From contig NC_017093.1 in assembly GCF_000284295.1 (NCBI RefSeq), positions 930,001 to 994,000 of the forward strand: a DNA stretch of 64,000 nucleotides. Direction: 5' to 3'. A program made the translations under genes and the position numbers. Origin of the DNA: Actinoplanes missouriensis 431. GTDB lineage: Bacteria > Actinomycetota > Actinomycetes > Mycobacteriales > Micromonosporaceae. Under the pieces are notes generated by a model. The model saw only the letters and a program-made list of their open reading frames with translations. It made no database searches and was not told the DNA's origin. This document shows, one piece after another, positions 1 to 7,290 of this stretch (within the stretch, counting starts at the first letter, position 1; every line of letters begins with the position of its first letter).

Positions 1-1
1 G

Positions 2-1168
2 CTTCACGGAGCGATCCGGGCCTACGCCTGGGGCTCCCGGACCGCCATCGCCGAGCTGCAGGGCCGCCCCGCCCCCGACGGGCCCGAGGCGGAACTGTGG
101 CTCGGCGCGCACCCGGGCGACCCGGCCACGGTGTCCGGGCCGGACGGGCCGGTCGCACTCAACAAACTCATCGCCGACGACCCCGGCGCTCAGCTCGGCG
201 CCGCGGTCGTGGAGCGGTTCGGGGAGCGTCTGCCGTACCTGATGAAGGTCCTCGCCGCGGGCGCGCCGCTCTCCCTGCAGGCGCACCCGGACGCCGCCTA
301 CGCCAAGGCCGCCTACGCCCGGCAGGAGCTCGACCCGGGCGCGCCGAAGAACTACACCGACGCACACCACAAGCCGGAGATGCTCGTCGCGCTCACCCCG
401 TTCGAGGCGCTCTGCGGATTCCGGGCGCCGGAGATCTCCGCCGAGGTGCTCGGCGAACTCAAGCTGCCGCAGCTCGACCCGATCGTCGCCACCCTGCGCA
501 ACGGCGACCTCGCCGACGCGGTCCAGCTGCTGCTCACCTGGCCGGAAGCCGACCGCGACGACCTGATCAAGCAGGTCGCGGCGGCCGCACGCCAGATCCC
601 CGACGACCACCCGCACACCCCGTCGTACGTGCTCGCCGTCGACCTGGCCGGCTACTACCCGGGCGACCCCGGCGTGCTCGTCGCGCTGCTGCTCAACCTG
701 GTCTGGCTGCAGCCCGGCCAGGCGATCTGGATGCCGGCCGGCAACCTGCACGCGTACCTCGGCGGCCTCGGCGTCGAACTGATGGCGGCCAGCGACAACG
801 TGCTGCGCGGCGGCCTCACCCCGAAACGGGTCGACGTCGACGAGCTGCTGCGGGTGCTGCGCTTCGACGTCCTGGAGGACCCACTGCTGCACCCCACCGA
901 GATGGCGCCGGGCGTGACGTCGTGGAAAGTCCCGGTGCCGGACTTCGAGCTGTACCGGGTCACGCTGAGCGAGGACCGGGCGCCGGTGAAACTGCCCGGA
1001 AAGGGGCCGCGGGTGATCCTCGGGGCGTCCGGTGACGTGCACGTGGGCGAGGAGCACGGGGTGCCGGTGGAAGTGCGTCCCGGCGGGGCTGCCTACGCGC
1101 CGGCCAGTGCGGGGCCGCTGACCGCGGCCGGCATCGGCGTGGTCTTCGTCGCGGCGGTGCCCGCCTGA
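2..1168 (+). CDS. manA: Mannose-6-phosphate isomerase, class I (5' partial)
   Basis: Interconverts mannose-6-phosphate and fructose-6-phosphate in the cytoplasm, feeding GDP-mannose for glycans and glycolipids. The frame is open from base 2 and already reads like the N-terminal part of type I enzymes (YAWGSRTAIAEL, then ELWLGAHP), so only a few codons lie outside the window. The zinc-site region appears as LSLQAHPD and HKPEM, and the conserved PAGNLHAYL motif follows near base 735. The C-terminal cupin half is complete and ends in TGA at 1166-1168. An ATG-like start inside the window (131) would delete the first beta strands, so the gene is called as truncated by the window edge. Confidence 0.93.
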   Translation, partial: LHGAIRAYAWGSRTAIAELQGRPAPDGPEAELWLGAHPGDPATVSGPDGPVALNKLIADDPGAQLGAAVVERFGERLPYLMKVLAAGAPLSLQAHPDAAYAKAAYARQELDPGAPKNYTDAHHKPEMLVALTPFEALCGFRAPEISAEVLGELKLPQLDPIVATLRNGDLADAVQLLLTWPEADRDDLIKQVAAAARQIPDDHPHTPSYVLAVDLAGYYPGDPGVLVALLLNLVWLQPGQAIWMPAGNLHAYLGGLGVELMAASDNVLRGGLTPKRVDVDELLRVLRFDVLEDPLLHPTEMAPGVTSWKVPVPDFELYRVTLSEDRAPVKLPGKGPRVILGASGDVHVGEEHGVPVEVRPGGAAYAPASAGPLTAAGIGVVFVAAVPA

Positions 1169-1326
1169 GTTCGGGCGTTGAGCTGGTGGGCATGTTCGGC
1201 CGCGCTCGTTGCGCGTGATCAAAAGCGGCCAGGCTGACACTGTGAACCGGCTGGTCCGGCTGGTCCGGCCGGCCCGGCCGGCCCGGCCGGTCCGGCTGGC
1301 CCTCAGCGCTGCCCGACCACACTGCT

Positions 1327-1376
1327 GACAGCACTGTTAACCAGCTCGTCTTGGCGGGCTGGCTAACAGTGCTGTC
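1327..1376. repeat. Long inverted repeat downstream of manA
   Basis: Two 19-base arms, GACAGCACTGTTAACCAGC at 1327-1345 and GCTGGCTAACAGTGCTGTC at 1358-1376, are complementary with one G-T position and enclose a 12-base loop. There is no T-tract after it and it starts about 160 bases after the manA stop, so it is a poor intrinsic terminator. It could be a protein-binding palindrome or an RNA hairpin. It is much less GC-rich than the surroundings, which include a CCGG/GGCCGG simple repeat at about 1250-1300. Confidence 0.6.
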
Positions 1377-1447
1377 CCGTGCCCGCTTTGTCCGCACTGA
1401 GCGGCAGCCGGCGCCGGCGTTTCCAAGATCTGCAAAGCCGGGCCTTG

Positions 1448-1735
1448 GAACCTGCGTCGGCTACGGCTCGGGGTCGTGGGCCGTAGCTGGGGCAGGTTAT
1501 TCGCCTTGGGAGCCTGCGTGGGCTACGGCTCGGGCTGGTCGGCCGTAGTTCAGGCAGGTTATTCGGCGCGGGGGCCTGCGTGGGCTACGGCTGCGGCGTC
1601 GAGGGCTTGCGTGGGCTACGGCTGCGACGTTGGGGCTTGCGTGGGCTACGGCTACGGCTACGGCCGCGGCGTCGGGGCCTGTGTGGGCTGCGGCTGCGGC
1701 GTCGGAGGGCTGCGTGGGGTGCGGGCGGGTGGGAG
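1448..1735. repeat. Intergenic tandem repeat with CTACGGC hairpin modules
   Basis: The core CCTGCGTGGGCTACGGCT recurs at least five times. The first two units (about 1448-1509 and 1510-1571) are about 62 bases, and each contains CTACGGC and GCCGTAG as inverted arms about 12 bases apart, followed by GGCAGGTTATTCG. Later units are shortened to 30-36 bases and degenerate into TGCGTGGGCTACGGC copies. No reading frame across it looks like a gene. A related family lies at 57641-57850. Confidence 0.75.
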
Positions 1736-1769
1736 TGCGGGGGTTTGGTCCGAAATTTGCTGGAATAAC

Positions 1770-1798
1770 TTGACATGGTGGTTGCGGAGTGTGAATCT
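1770..1798 (+). promoter_or_regulatory. Candidate sigma-70-type promoter for ahcY
   Basis: A perfect TTGACA at 1770-1775 is followed after 17 bases by GAATCT (1793-1798), within an AT-richer patch just after the repeat block. It points toward ahcY with a leader of about 250 bases that includes the hairpin at 1866-1901. The -10 element is a weak match, so this is a sequence-based guess. Confidence 0.4.
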
Positions 1799-1865
1799 AG
1801 AAGCACGCAGCGTCATTGGTGATCGGGGGGTCCCACGGACGCGCGCGGTACCAAACCGGGGGGAT

Positions 1866-1901
1866 GAACGGGGCGGCGGGCTTAGGCCTGTCGCCCCGTT
1901 C
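1866..1901 (+). promoter_or_regulatory. Strong 16-bp hairpin in the ahcY leader
   Basis: The arms 1866-1881 and 1886-1901 pair over all 16 positions (outer GAACGGGGCG with CGCCCCGTTC, inner part with two G-U pairs), closed by a TTAG tetraloop. It lies between the candidate promoter and the ahcY start. No U-tract follows. It may be an RNA structure controlling ahcY or a transcription stop for read-through from manA. I could not match it to the SAH or SAM riboswitch consensus. Confidence 0.6.
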
Positions 1902-2057
1902 GCTATGTCCGGAGCCAGGTTGCGGTGTGTCTGTTCCGGTCACGCGCCGGCGGCGCGGCAGCCAGGATGAGTTGGCAAGGGGCTCGCGGCCGGGTGTCAC
2001 GGGAGTTGTGGCTGCGTCTGGTGACCGCTGGCCCCGTACCCGATGGAAGGGGTCTTC

Positions 2058-3491
2058 GTGGGTGATTTCAAGGTCGCGGACCTGTCGCTCGCCGCGTTCG
2101 GGCGTAAGGAGATCGAGCTGGCGGAGCACGAGATGCCGGGGCTGATGGCGCTGCGTGCGGAGTACGGGCCGAGCCAGCCGCTGCGGGGTGCGCGGATCAC
2201 CGGCTCGCTGCACATGACGATCCAGACCGCTGTGCTGATCGAGACGCTCACCGCGCTCGGGGCGCAGGTGCGCTGGGCGTCGTGCAACATCTTCTCGACG
2301 CAGGACCACGCGGCCGCGGCGATCGTGGTGGGCAGGGACGGGACGGCGGAGGATCCGAAGGGCGTTCCGGTGTACGCCTGGAAGGGCGAGACGCTCGAGG
2401 AGTACTGGTGGTGCACGGAGCAGGTGCTGCTCTGGCCGGACGGCGAGGCGCCCAACATGATCCTCGATGACGGCGGGGACGCGACGCTGCTGGTGCACAA
2501 GGGTGCCGAGTTCGAGAAGGCCGGTGTGGTGCCGCCGGCCGAGAGCGCGTCCTCGGAGGAGTACGCGGTGATCCTCGGCCTGCTCGCCCGGAGCCTCAAG
2601 GAGGACGGCCGGCGCTGGACCCGGGTGGCCGCCGGCATCAAGGGTGTCACCGAGGAGACCACCACCGGCGTGCACCGGCTCTACGAGATGCAGCAGCAGG
2701 GAACCCTGCTCTTCCCGGCGATCAATGTGAACGACTCGGTGACGAAATCGAAGTTCGACAACAAGTACGGCTGTCGCCACTCCCTGATCGACGGGATCAA
2801 CCGGGCCACCGACGTACTGATCGGCGGCAAGGTGGCGGTCGTGTTCGGGTACGGCGACGTGGGCAAGGGATGTGCCGAGTCGCTACGCGGGCAGGGCGCG
2901 CGGGTGATCGTCACCGAGGTGGACCCGATCTGCGCGCTGCAGGCCGCGATGGACGGGTATCAGGTCGCGACGATCGATGAAGTCGTGAAGTACGCGGACA
3001 TCTTCGTCACCGCGACCGGGTGCTTCGACGTGATCACCCACGAGCACATGGCCCGGATGAAACACCAGGCCATCGTCGGGAACATCGGTCACTTCGACAA
3101 CGAGATCGACATGGCCGGGCTGGCCGCGCGGAAGGACGTCCGGAGGGTCACCATCAAGCCGCAGGTCGACGAGTGGCAGTTCGACGACGGACACTCGATC
3201 ATCGTGCTCTCCGAGGGGCGGCTGCTGAACCTCGGCAACGCCACCGGGCACCCGTCGTTCGTGATGAGCAACAGCTTCTCGAACCAGACGATCGCTCAGA
3301 TCGAGCTCTTCACGAAGACCGAGGAGTACCCCGTCGGGGTGTATGTGCTGCCGAAGAAACTGGACGAGAAAGTGGCCCGGCTGCATCTCGACGCGCTCGG
3401 CGTGAAGCTCACCGAGCTGACCAAGCAGCAGGCCGCGTATCTCGGAATCGCGGTCGAGGGACCCTACAAGCCGGACCATTACCGCTACTAG
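2058..3491 (+). CDS. ahcY: Adenosylhomocysteinase (S-adenosyl-L-homocysteine hydrolase)
   Basis: Hydrolyses S-adenosylhomocysteine to adenosine and homocysteine, relieving product inhibition of methyltransferases in the SAM cycle. The product is 477 residues and shows [10 protein letters not shown] at the N-terminus, SGSLHMT-like substrate motif ([11 protein letters not shown]), [11 protein letters not shown] around the catalytic lysine, the NAD-binding GYGDVGKG near residue 264, and the canonical C-terminal KPDHYRY. I prefer GTG at 2058 over the in-frame ATG at 2043, because GGAAGGGG at 2045-2052 is a good ribosome site five bases before the GTG and would otherwise be inside the gene. It is followed by a clear terminator. 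Confidence 0.96.
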   Translation: MGDFKVADLSLAAFGRKEIELAEHEMPGLMALRAEYGPSQPLRGARITGSLHMTIQTAVLIETLTALGAQVRWASCNIFSTQDHAAAAIVVGRDGTAEDPKGVPVYAWKGETLEEYWWCTEQVLLWPDGEAPNMILDDGGDATLLVHKGAEFEKAGVVPPAESASSEEYAVILGLLARSLKEDGRRWTRVAAGIKGVTEETTTGVHRLYEMQQQGTLLFPAINVNDSVTKSKFDNKYGCRHSLIDGINRATDVLIGGKVAVVFGYGDVGKGCAESLRGQGARVIVTEVDPICALQAAMDGYQVATIDEVVKYADIFVTATGCFDVITHEHMARMKHQAIVGNIGHFDNEIDMAGLAARKDVRRVTIKPQVDEWQFDDGHSIIVLSEGRLLNLGNATGHPSFVMSNSFSNQTIAQIELFTKTEEYPVGVYVLPKKLDEKVARLHLDALGVKLTELTKQQAAYLGIAVEGPYKPDHYRY

Positions 3492-3512
3492 ACCGGCGTC
3501 AAGACATGCCGG

Positions 3513-3546
3513 AGCCCCCGCTCGCCCGCCGAACGGGGGCTCTTGT
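3513..3546 (+). terminator. Intrinsic terminator after ahcY
   Basis: AGCCCCCG (3513-3520) pairs with CGGGGGCT (3534-3541) around a 13-base loop and is followed by CTTGTC, a weak T-rich tail. It starts 22 bases after the ahcY stop. Confidence 0.7.
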
Positions 3547-3614
3547 CTCCCCGGGGTTTGCCGCCCTCGGGGGCCGGCTCTCTCCCATCATTACGTCACG
3601 CTGGTCATCGGCGC

Positions 3615-3646
3615 TGCAAGTGCAATGTGTCAGTGCAACTTGCAAC
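3615..3646. promoter_or_regulatory. Candidate operator upstream of the XRE regulator
   Basis: TGCAAGTGCA (3615-3624) and TGCAACTTGCA (3634-3644) form an imperfect inverted repeat 31 bases before the regulator start. The 10-mer TGCAACTTGC occurs again, in both orientations, in the large palindrome at 56628-56672. Autoregulation by the XRE protein is a reasonable guess. Confidence 0.45.
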
Positions 3647-3676
3647 GGCGCGTCGATACGCCGATATGGTGGCTCC

Positions 3677-4525
3677 GTGGCGAGGCCGACATCGACTGCA
3701 CGCCGTGAGCTCGGGGGAGAACTGCGCCGGCTCCGCGGTGAGCGCCGTGCTGTCGACGTGGCGACCGCGCTCGGGTGGTCGGAGTCGAAACTGAGCCGGA
3801 TCGAGACCGCGCACACCGGCATCAGCGAGGCCGACCTGGACCGGTTGCTCACCCTCTACGGCGTCGCGGTCGAGGACCGCAGCCGGCTGCGCGACCTGGC
3901 CCGGCGGGGAAGGGCGCGCGCGTGGTGGACGCCGTACCGGTCGTCCGTGCCGGATCCGTACGACGAGTACCTCGCTCTCGAGGGCGAAGCGGTGCGGATC
4001 TCCGAGTGGGAGGCCCAGGTGGTGCCGGGCCTGCTGCAGACCCATGAGTACGCGCGAGCCGTGATCGAGACCGGCGCGGACATCGACGATACCGACACCA
4101 TCTCGCGCCGCCTGGCGCTGCGGATGCGCCGGCAGGACGTGCTGACCCGGGACCCGCCCCCCAATCTGCGCCTGGTCATCGACGAGGGTGTCCTGCTGCG
4201 CGAGGTGGGCGGCCGGGACGTGCAGCACCGGCAGCTGAGCCGGCTCTACGAGGCGAGCACCCGCCCCGGCGTCGAGCTGCAGATCCTCCCGTTCCAGGCC
4301 GGCGCGCACGCGGGTCTCATCGAGTCGTTCCTGGTCATGGAGTTCGCACCGGGCACGCGTAACCCGGTGGTGCACATCGAGGGGCTGACCGGCGGCCTCT
4401 TCCGGGTGAAGCCGGAGGAGATCGACGTTTACGGCGACGCGTTCGATGACCTGCAGGAACGCGCATTGTCGCTAGAAGAGAGCCGAACGGCCATCGCTGA
4501 GACGAGGGATCGGCTCGCTCGTTGA
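3677..4525 (+). CDS. XRE helix-turn-helix regulator with DUF5753 (Scr1/WhiJ-like)
   Basis: A 282-residue regulator. Residues about 10-65 form an XRE helix-turn-helix (ELGGELRRLRGER, then LGWSESKLSRIE), and residues about 90-270 match the DUF5753 sensor-like domain (YLALEGEA, SEWEAQVVPGLLQT, EYARAV). This architecture is characteristic of the large actinomycete family that pairs with small DUF397 proteins, as in WhiJ of Streptomyces. The GTG at 3677 is chosen because it leaves the usual short N-terminal arm. The DUF397 partner lies 50 bases downstream on the same strand. Target genes are unknown. The upstream inverted repeat may be its own operator. Confidence 0.85.
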   Translation: MARPTSTARRELGGELRRLRGERRAVDVATALGWSESKLSRIETAHTGISEADLDRLLTLYGVAVEDRSRLRDLARRGRARAWWTPYRSSVPDPYDEYLALEGEAVRISEWEAQVVPGLLQTHEYARAVIETGADIDDTDTISRRLALRMRRQDVLTRDPPPNLRLVIDEGVLLREVGGRDVQHRQLSRLYEASTRPGVELQILPFQAGAHAGLIESFLVMEFAPGTRNPVVHIEGLTGGLFRVKPEEIDVYGDAFDDLQERALSLEESRTAIAETRDRLAR

Positions 4526-4575
4526 GTGCTCCGGGTGAGGTCCAATGGGAAAGCATTCCATGGAAGGAGATGATC

Positions 4576-4779
4576 ATGCAGAACGCCACGCTTACCTGGC
4601 GTAAGAGCAGCCGCAGTGGCGCTGCTGGGCATTGCGTCGAGGTCGCCGAGGTTCCGGCCGCGGTGCTGGTTCGTGACTCGAAGGACGTCACGGGCCCGGT
4701 ACTGACCTTCGGCGCGGGTGACTGGACCGGCTTCATCGCCGGTGTCCGCGCCGGAGAGTTCGACCGGCCAGGCGCCTGA
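4576..4779 (+). CDS. DUF397 domain protein, partner of the XRE regulator
   Basis: A 67-residue protein with the family signature near the N-terminus (LTWRKSSRSG) followed by CVEVAEV, VLVRDSKD and the C-terminal WTGFIAGVRAGEFD. AAGGAG at 4564-4569 is six bases before the ATG at 4576. The in-frame ATG at 4570 directly abuts the ribosome site, so 4576 is favoured. DUF397 proteins are encoded beside XRE/DUF5753 regulators in most actinomycetes and act with them, sometimes in a toxin-antitoxin-like way. The pair is probably one operon ending at the terminator at 4796-4827. Confidence 0.88.
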   Translation: MQNATLTWRKSSRSGAAGHCVEVAEVPAAVLVRDSKDVTGPVLTFGAGDWTGFIAGVRAGEFDRPGA

Positions 4780-4795
4780 TCTCAGGTCGTGCGCC

Positions 4796-4827
4796 ACGGG
4801 CGGTCCCGCCGCGGGACCGCCCGTTTT
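4796..4827 (+). terminator. Intrinsic terminator after the DUF397 gene
   Basis: ACGGGCGGTCCCGC and GCGGGACCGCCCGT are exact complements around a single central C, followed by TTT. In practice the innermost pairs form the loop. It lies 17 bases after the stop codon. Confidence 0.8.
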
Positions 4828-4920
4828 CATGTCCGCCAGCACGTCCGCCGGTACGCTTCCCGGACAAGATCGACCCCCAGGTAGCGCGGAGACCGGGCGG
4901 ACAGTGCAATATTGGACCGC

Positions 4921-5610
4921 ATGAGAGCCCGGGTACTGGTCGTCGACGACGACCCCGCGTTGGCCGAGATGCTCGGCATCGTCCTGCGCAGCGAAGGTTT
5001 CCTCCCCTCCTTCGTCGCGGACGGTGAACGTGCCCTGGCCGCCTTCCGGGAGAACCGTCCCGACATCGTTCTGCTGGACCTGATGCTTCCCGGCATGAGC
5101 GGCATCGACGTGGCTCGCGCCATCCGAGCCGAGTCGGGCATCCCGATCGTCATGCTCACGGCCAAGAGCGACACCGTGGACGTGGTGCTGGGCCTGGAGT
5201 CCGGGGCCGACGACTACGTGGTCAAGCCGTTCAAGCCCAAGGAGCTGGTGGCCCGGATGCGGGCCCGGCTGCGCCGGGGCGAGGACGCCGCGCCGGAGAT
5301 GCTCACCATCGGACCGCCCGGCAACCAGATCACCATCGACGTCCCGGCGCACACCGTGTCCCGCGACGGCGAGGAGGTCAAGCTGACCCCGCTGGAGTTC
5401 GATCTGCTCGTCGCGCTGGCCCGCAAGCCGCGTCAGGTCTTCACCCGCGAGGTGCTGCTCGAGCAGGTCTGGGGTTACCGGCACGCGGCCGACACCCGAC
5501 TGGTGAATGTGCACGTCCAGAGGCTCCGGGCGAAGATAGAGCCCGACCCTGAGCGGCCCGAGATCATCCTCACGGTGCGTGGAGTCGGCTACAAGGCCGG
5601 CACGGGCTAA
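4921..5610 (+). CDS. mtrA: DNA-binding response regulator MtrA
   Basis: Response regulator of the MtrAB two-component system, which controls cell-wall hydrolase and division genes in actinobacteria. It has 229 residues: a receiver domain with the acidic cluster D9-D10-D11, phospho-acceptor D53 (LLDLMLPG), the switch residues in VMLTAKSD and the lysine in VKPFKPKE. It then has an OmpR-type winged helix ending in RGVGYKAG. The ATG at 4921 is used. An in-frame TTG at 4912 would add three residues and aligns with the mycobacterial start. No strong ribosome site is seen for either. The kinase gene follows after 30 bases. Confidence 0.96.
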   Translation: MRARVLVVDDDPALAEMLGIVLRSEGFLPSFVADGERALAAFRENRPDIVLLDLMLPGMSGIDVARAIRAESGIPIVMLTAKSDTVDVVLGLESGADDYVVKPFKPKELVARMRARLRRGEDAAPEMLTIGPPGNQITIDVPAHTVSRDGEEVKLTPLEFDLLVALARKPRQVFTREVLLEQVWGYRHAADTRLVNVHVQRLRAKIEPDPERPEIILTVRGVGYKAGTG

Positions 5611-5640
5611 GCCGAACGAGCGGTTACTCTTTGCCGCGAG

Positions 5641-7290
5641 ATGCGTGCTCCGTCGTGGCTTCCGATGCCTGTGCGCCGTGCCCTGCGAGTGGTGCGGCGC
5701 TACTGGCGCATGGTCGCCCGGCGCGGCCGGCAGTACACGGCGCCGGCCCGGCGGGCCTGGCGCCGCTCGCTGCAGTTGCGGGTGGTCACCCTCACCCTGA
5801 TCGGTTCCAGCCTGCTGGTCAGCACGTTCGGCTGGTTCATCGCGGCGCAGAGCGCCAACATCCTGCTCAACCGCACCCAGGACGAGATCTCCTCGTCGAT
5901 GAGCGGCAAGGTGGCGTACGCGTACAGCCAGCTCACCCTGCACCCGCAGGCGCGTGACCCGGAGCTGCCGAACACCATCAACGACACGGTGAACGACCTC
6001 GTCGACGGCGATCAGACGGAGAACGGCGGCTCGATCATCTCGATTCGCGCCGAGCACTACCAGGATCTGCCGGCCGTCACGCTGCCGCCCGTGGACACCC
6101 GCGACCTGATCACGCCGGACATGATCCGGACGGTCGCCGAGCAGGGCCAGGTCGCGCAGCAGATCCGGACCGCGGAGGTCGGCGGCGCCACCACGAAATA
6201 CCTGGTCTACGGCTCACCGGTGCCGACCAAGTTCGGTCACCTGGAGCTCTACTACATGGTGCCGCTCACCACCGAGGACCGCGCCGCCAACCAGATCCGG
6301 ACCACCGTGCTGATCACCGGGATCGCCCTGGTCATCCTGCTCGGCGTGGTGGCCGCCCTGGTCACCCGCATGGTGGTGACCCCGGTCCGGGTGGCCGCGC
6401 GGACCGCGCAGCGGCTCTCCGCGGGCCTGCTCGACCAGCGGATGAAAGTCGACGGCGAGGACGACCTCGCCCTGCTCGCGGCGGCGTTCAACCAGATGGC
6501 GGCGAACCTGCAGCGCCAGATCGTCCGGCTCGAGGAGATGTCCCGCCTGCAGCGCCGGTTCACCTCGGACGTCTCTCACGAACTTCGGACACCCCTCACC
6601 ACCGTACGGATGGCGGCGGACCTGATCTTCTCGGAGCGGGAGGATTTCGATCCCGCGGTGGCCCGCAGCGCCGAGCTGCTGCAGGCCGAGCTGGACAGGT
6701 TCGAGGGGCTGCTCACGGACCTGCTGGAGATCAGCCGGTTCGACGCCGGCTTCGCCGCGCTGGACGCCGAGCACACCGACCTGGTCCCGATCGTGGAGCG
6801 GGTCGCCGAGCGACTCTCCGGTCTGGCCGAGCGCGCCGGCGTCGACGTGGAGCTGCGCCTGCCGGACACCCCGGTGATCGCCGAGGTGGACCCGCGCCGG
6901 GTCGAGCGGGTGCTGCGCAACCTGGTCGGCAACGCGATCGAGCACGCCGAGGCGAAACCGGTCGTGGTGACGCTCTCCACCGACGAGGCGGCGGTCGCGG
7001 TCACCGTCCGCGACTACGGGATCGGTCTGAAACCGGGTGAGGAACGCCTGGTCTTCAACCGGTTCTGGCGCGCCGACCCGTCCCGGGCCCGGCAGACCGG
7101 CGGCACCGGTCTGGGCCTGTCCATCAGCGTCGAGGACGCCCGCCTGCACGGCGGCTGGCTGGAGGCGTGGGGCGCGCCGGGCGAGGGCTCGCAGTTCCGC
7201 CTCACGCTGCCGGTCCGTGCCGGTGACCGGCTGGTCGCGGCGCCACTCCCGCTCATTCCCCGGGACCGCCCTGCGGAGGTCACAGGCTGA
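5641..7290 (+). CDS. mtrB: Sensor histidine kinase MtrB
   Basis: Membrane kinase partner of MtrA, 549 residues. It has a basic N-terminal tail, a first transmembrane segment at about 46-70, an extracytoplasmic sensor of about 145 residues and a second membrane segment at about 220-242. HAMP follows (244-297), then the HisKA box with phospho-accepting H313 in SHELRTPLT. The ATPase domain has the N box (NLVGNAIEHA), DYGIGL and GGTGLGLSI. The stop codon TGA shares its last base with the ATG of lpqB, so the two are translationally coupled. Gene order mtrA-mtrB-lpqB is conserved across actinobacteria. Confidence 0.96.
   Translation: MRAPSWLPMPVRRALRVVRRYWRMVARRGRQYTAPARRAWRRSLQLRVVTLTLIGSSLLVSTFGWFIAAQSANILLNRTQDEISSSMSGKVAYAYSQLTLHPQARDPELPNTINDTVNDLVDGDQTENGGSIISIRAEHYQDLPAVTLPPVDTRDLITPDMIRTVAEQGQVAQQIRTAEVGGATTKYLVYGSPVPTKFGHLELYYMVPLTTEDRAANQIRTTVLITGIALVILLGVVAALVTRMVVTPVRVAARTAQRLSAGLLDQRMKVDGEDDLALLAAAFNQMAANLQRQIVRLEEMSRLQRRFTSDVSHELRTPLTTVRMAADLIFSEREDFDPAVARSAELLQAELDRFEGLLTDLLEISRFDAGFAALDAEHTDLVPIVERVAERLSGLAERAGVDVELRLPDTPVIAEVDPRRVERVLRNLVGNAIEHAEAKPVVVTLSTDEAAVAVTVRDYGIGLKPGEERLVFNRFWRADPSRARQTGGTGLGLSISVEDARLHGGWLEAWGAPGEGSQFRLTLPVRAGDRLVAAPLPLIPRDRPAEVTG

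Noticed and set aside
1421..1450. Cyclic di-GMP riboswitch suggested by TGCAAAGCC
   Set aside because: Only the short motif matches. The second conserved block and tetraloop receptor are missing, and the sequence is a simple TTCCAAG/CTTGGAA hairpin.
1448..1735. CRISPR-like regular repeats (also at 57641-57850)
   Set aside because: The units are contiguous tandem copies with no unique spacers, and no cas genes are present. The Cas4-like nuclease is far away and stands alone.
1800..2057. SAH riboswitch before ahcY
   Set aside because: The location is right and a strong hairpin exists, but I could not match the conserved core of the class. A covariance model search would be decisive.
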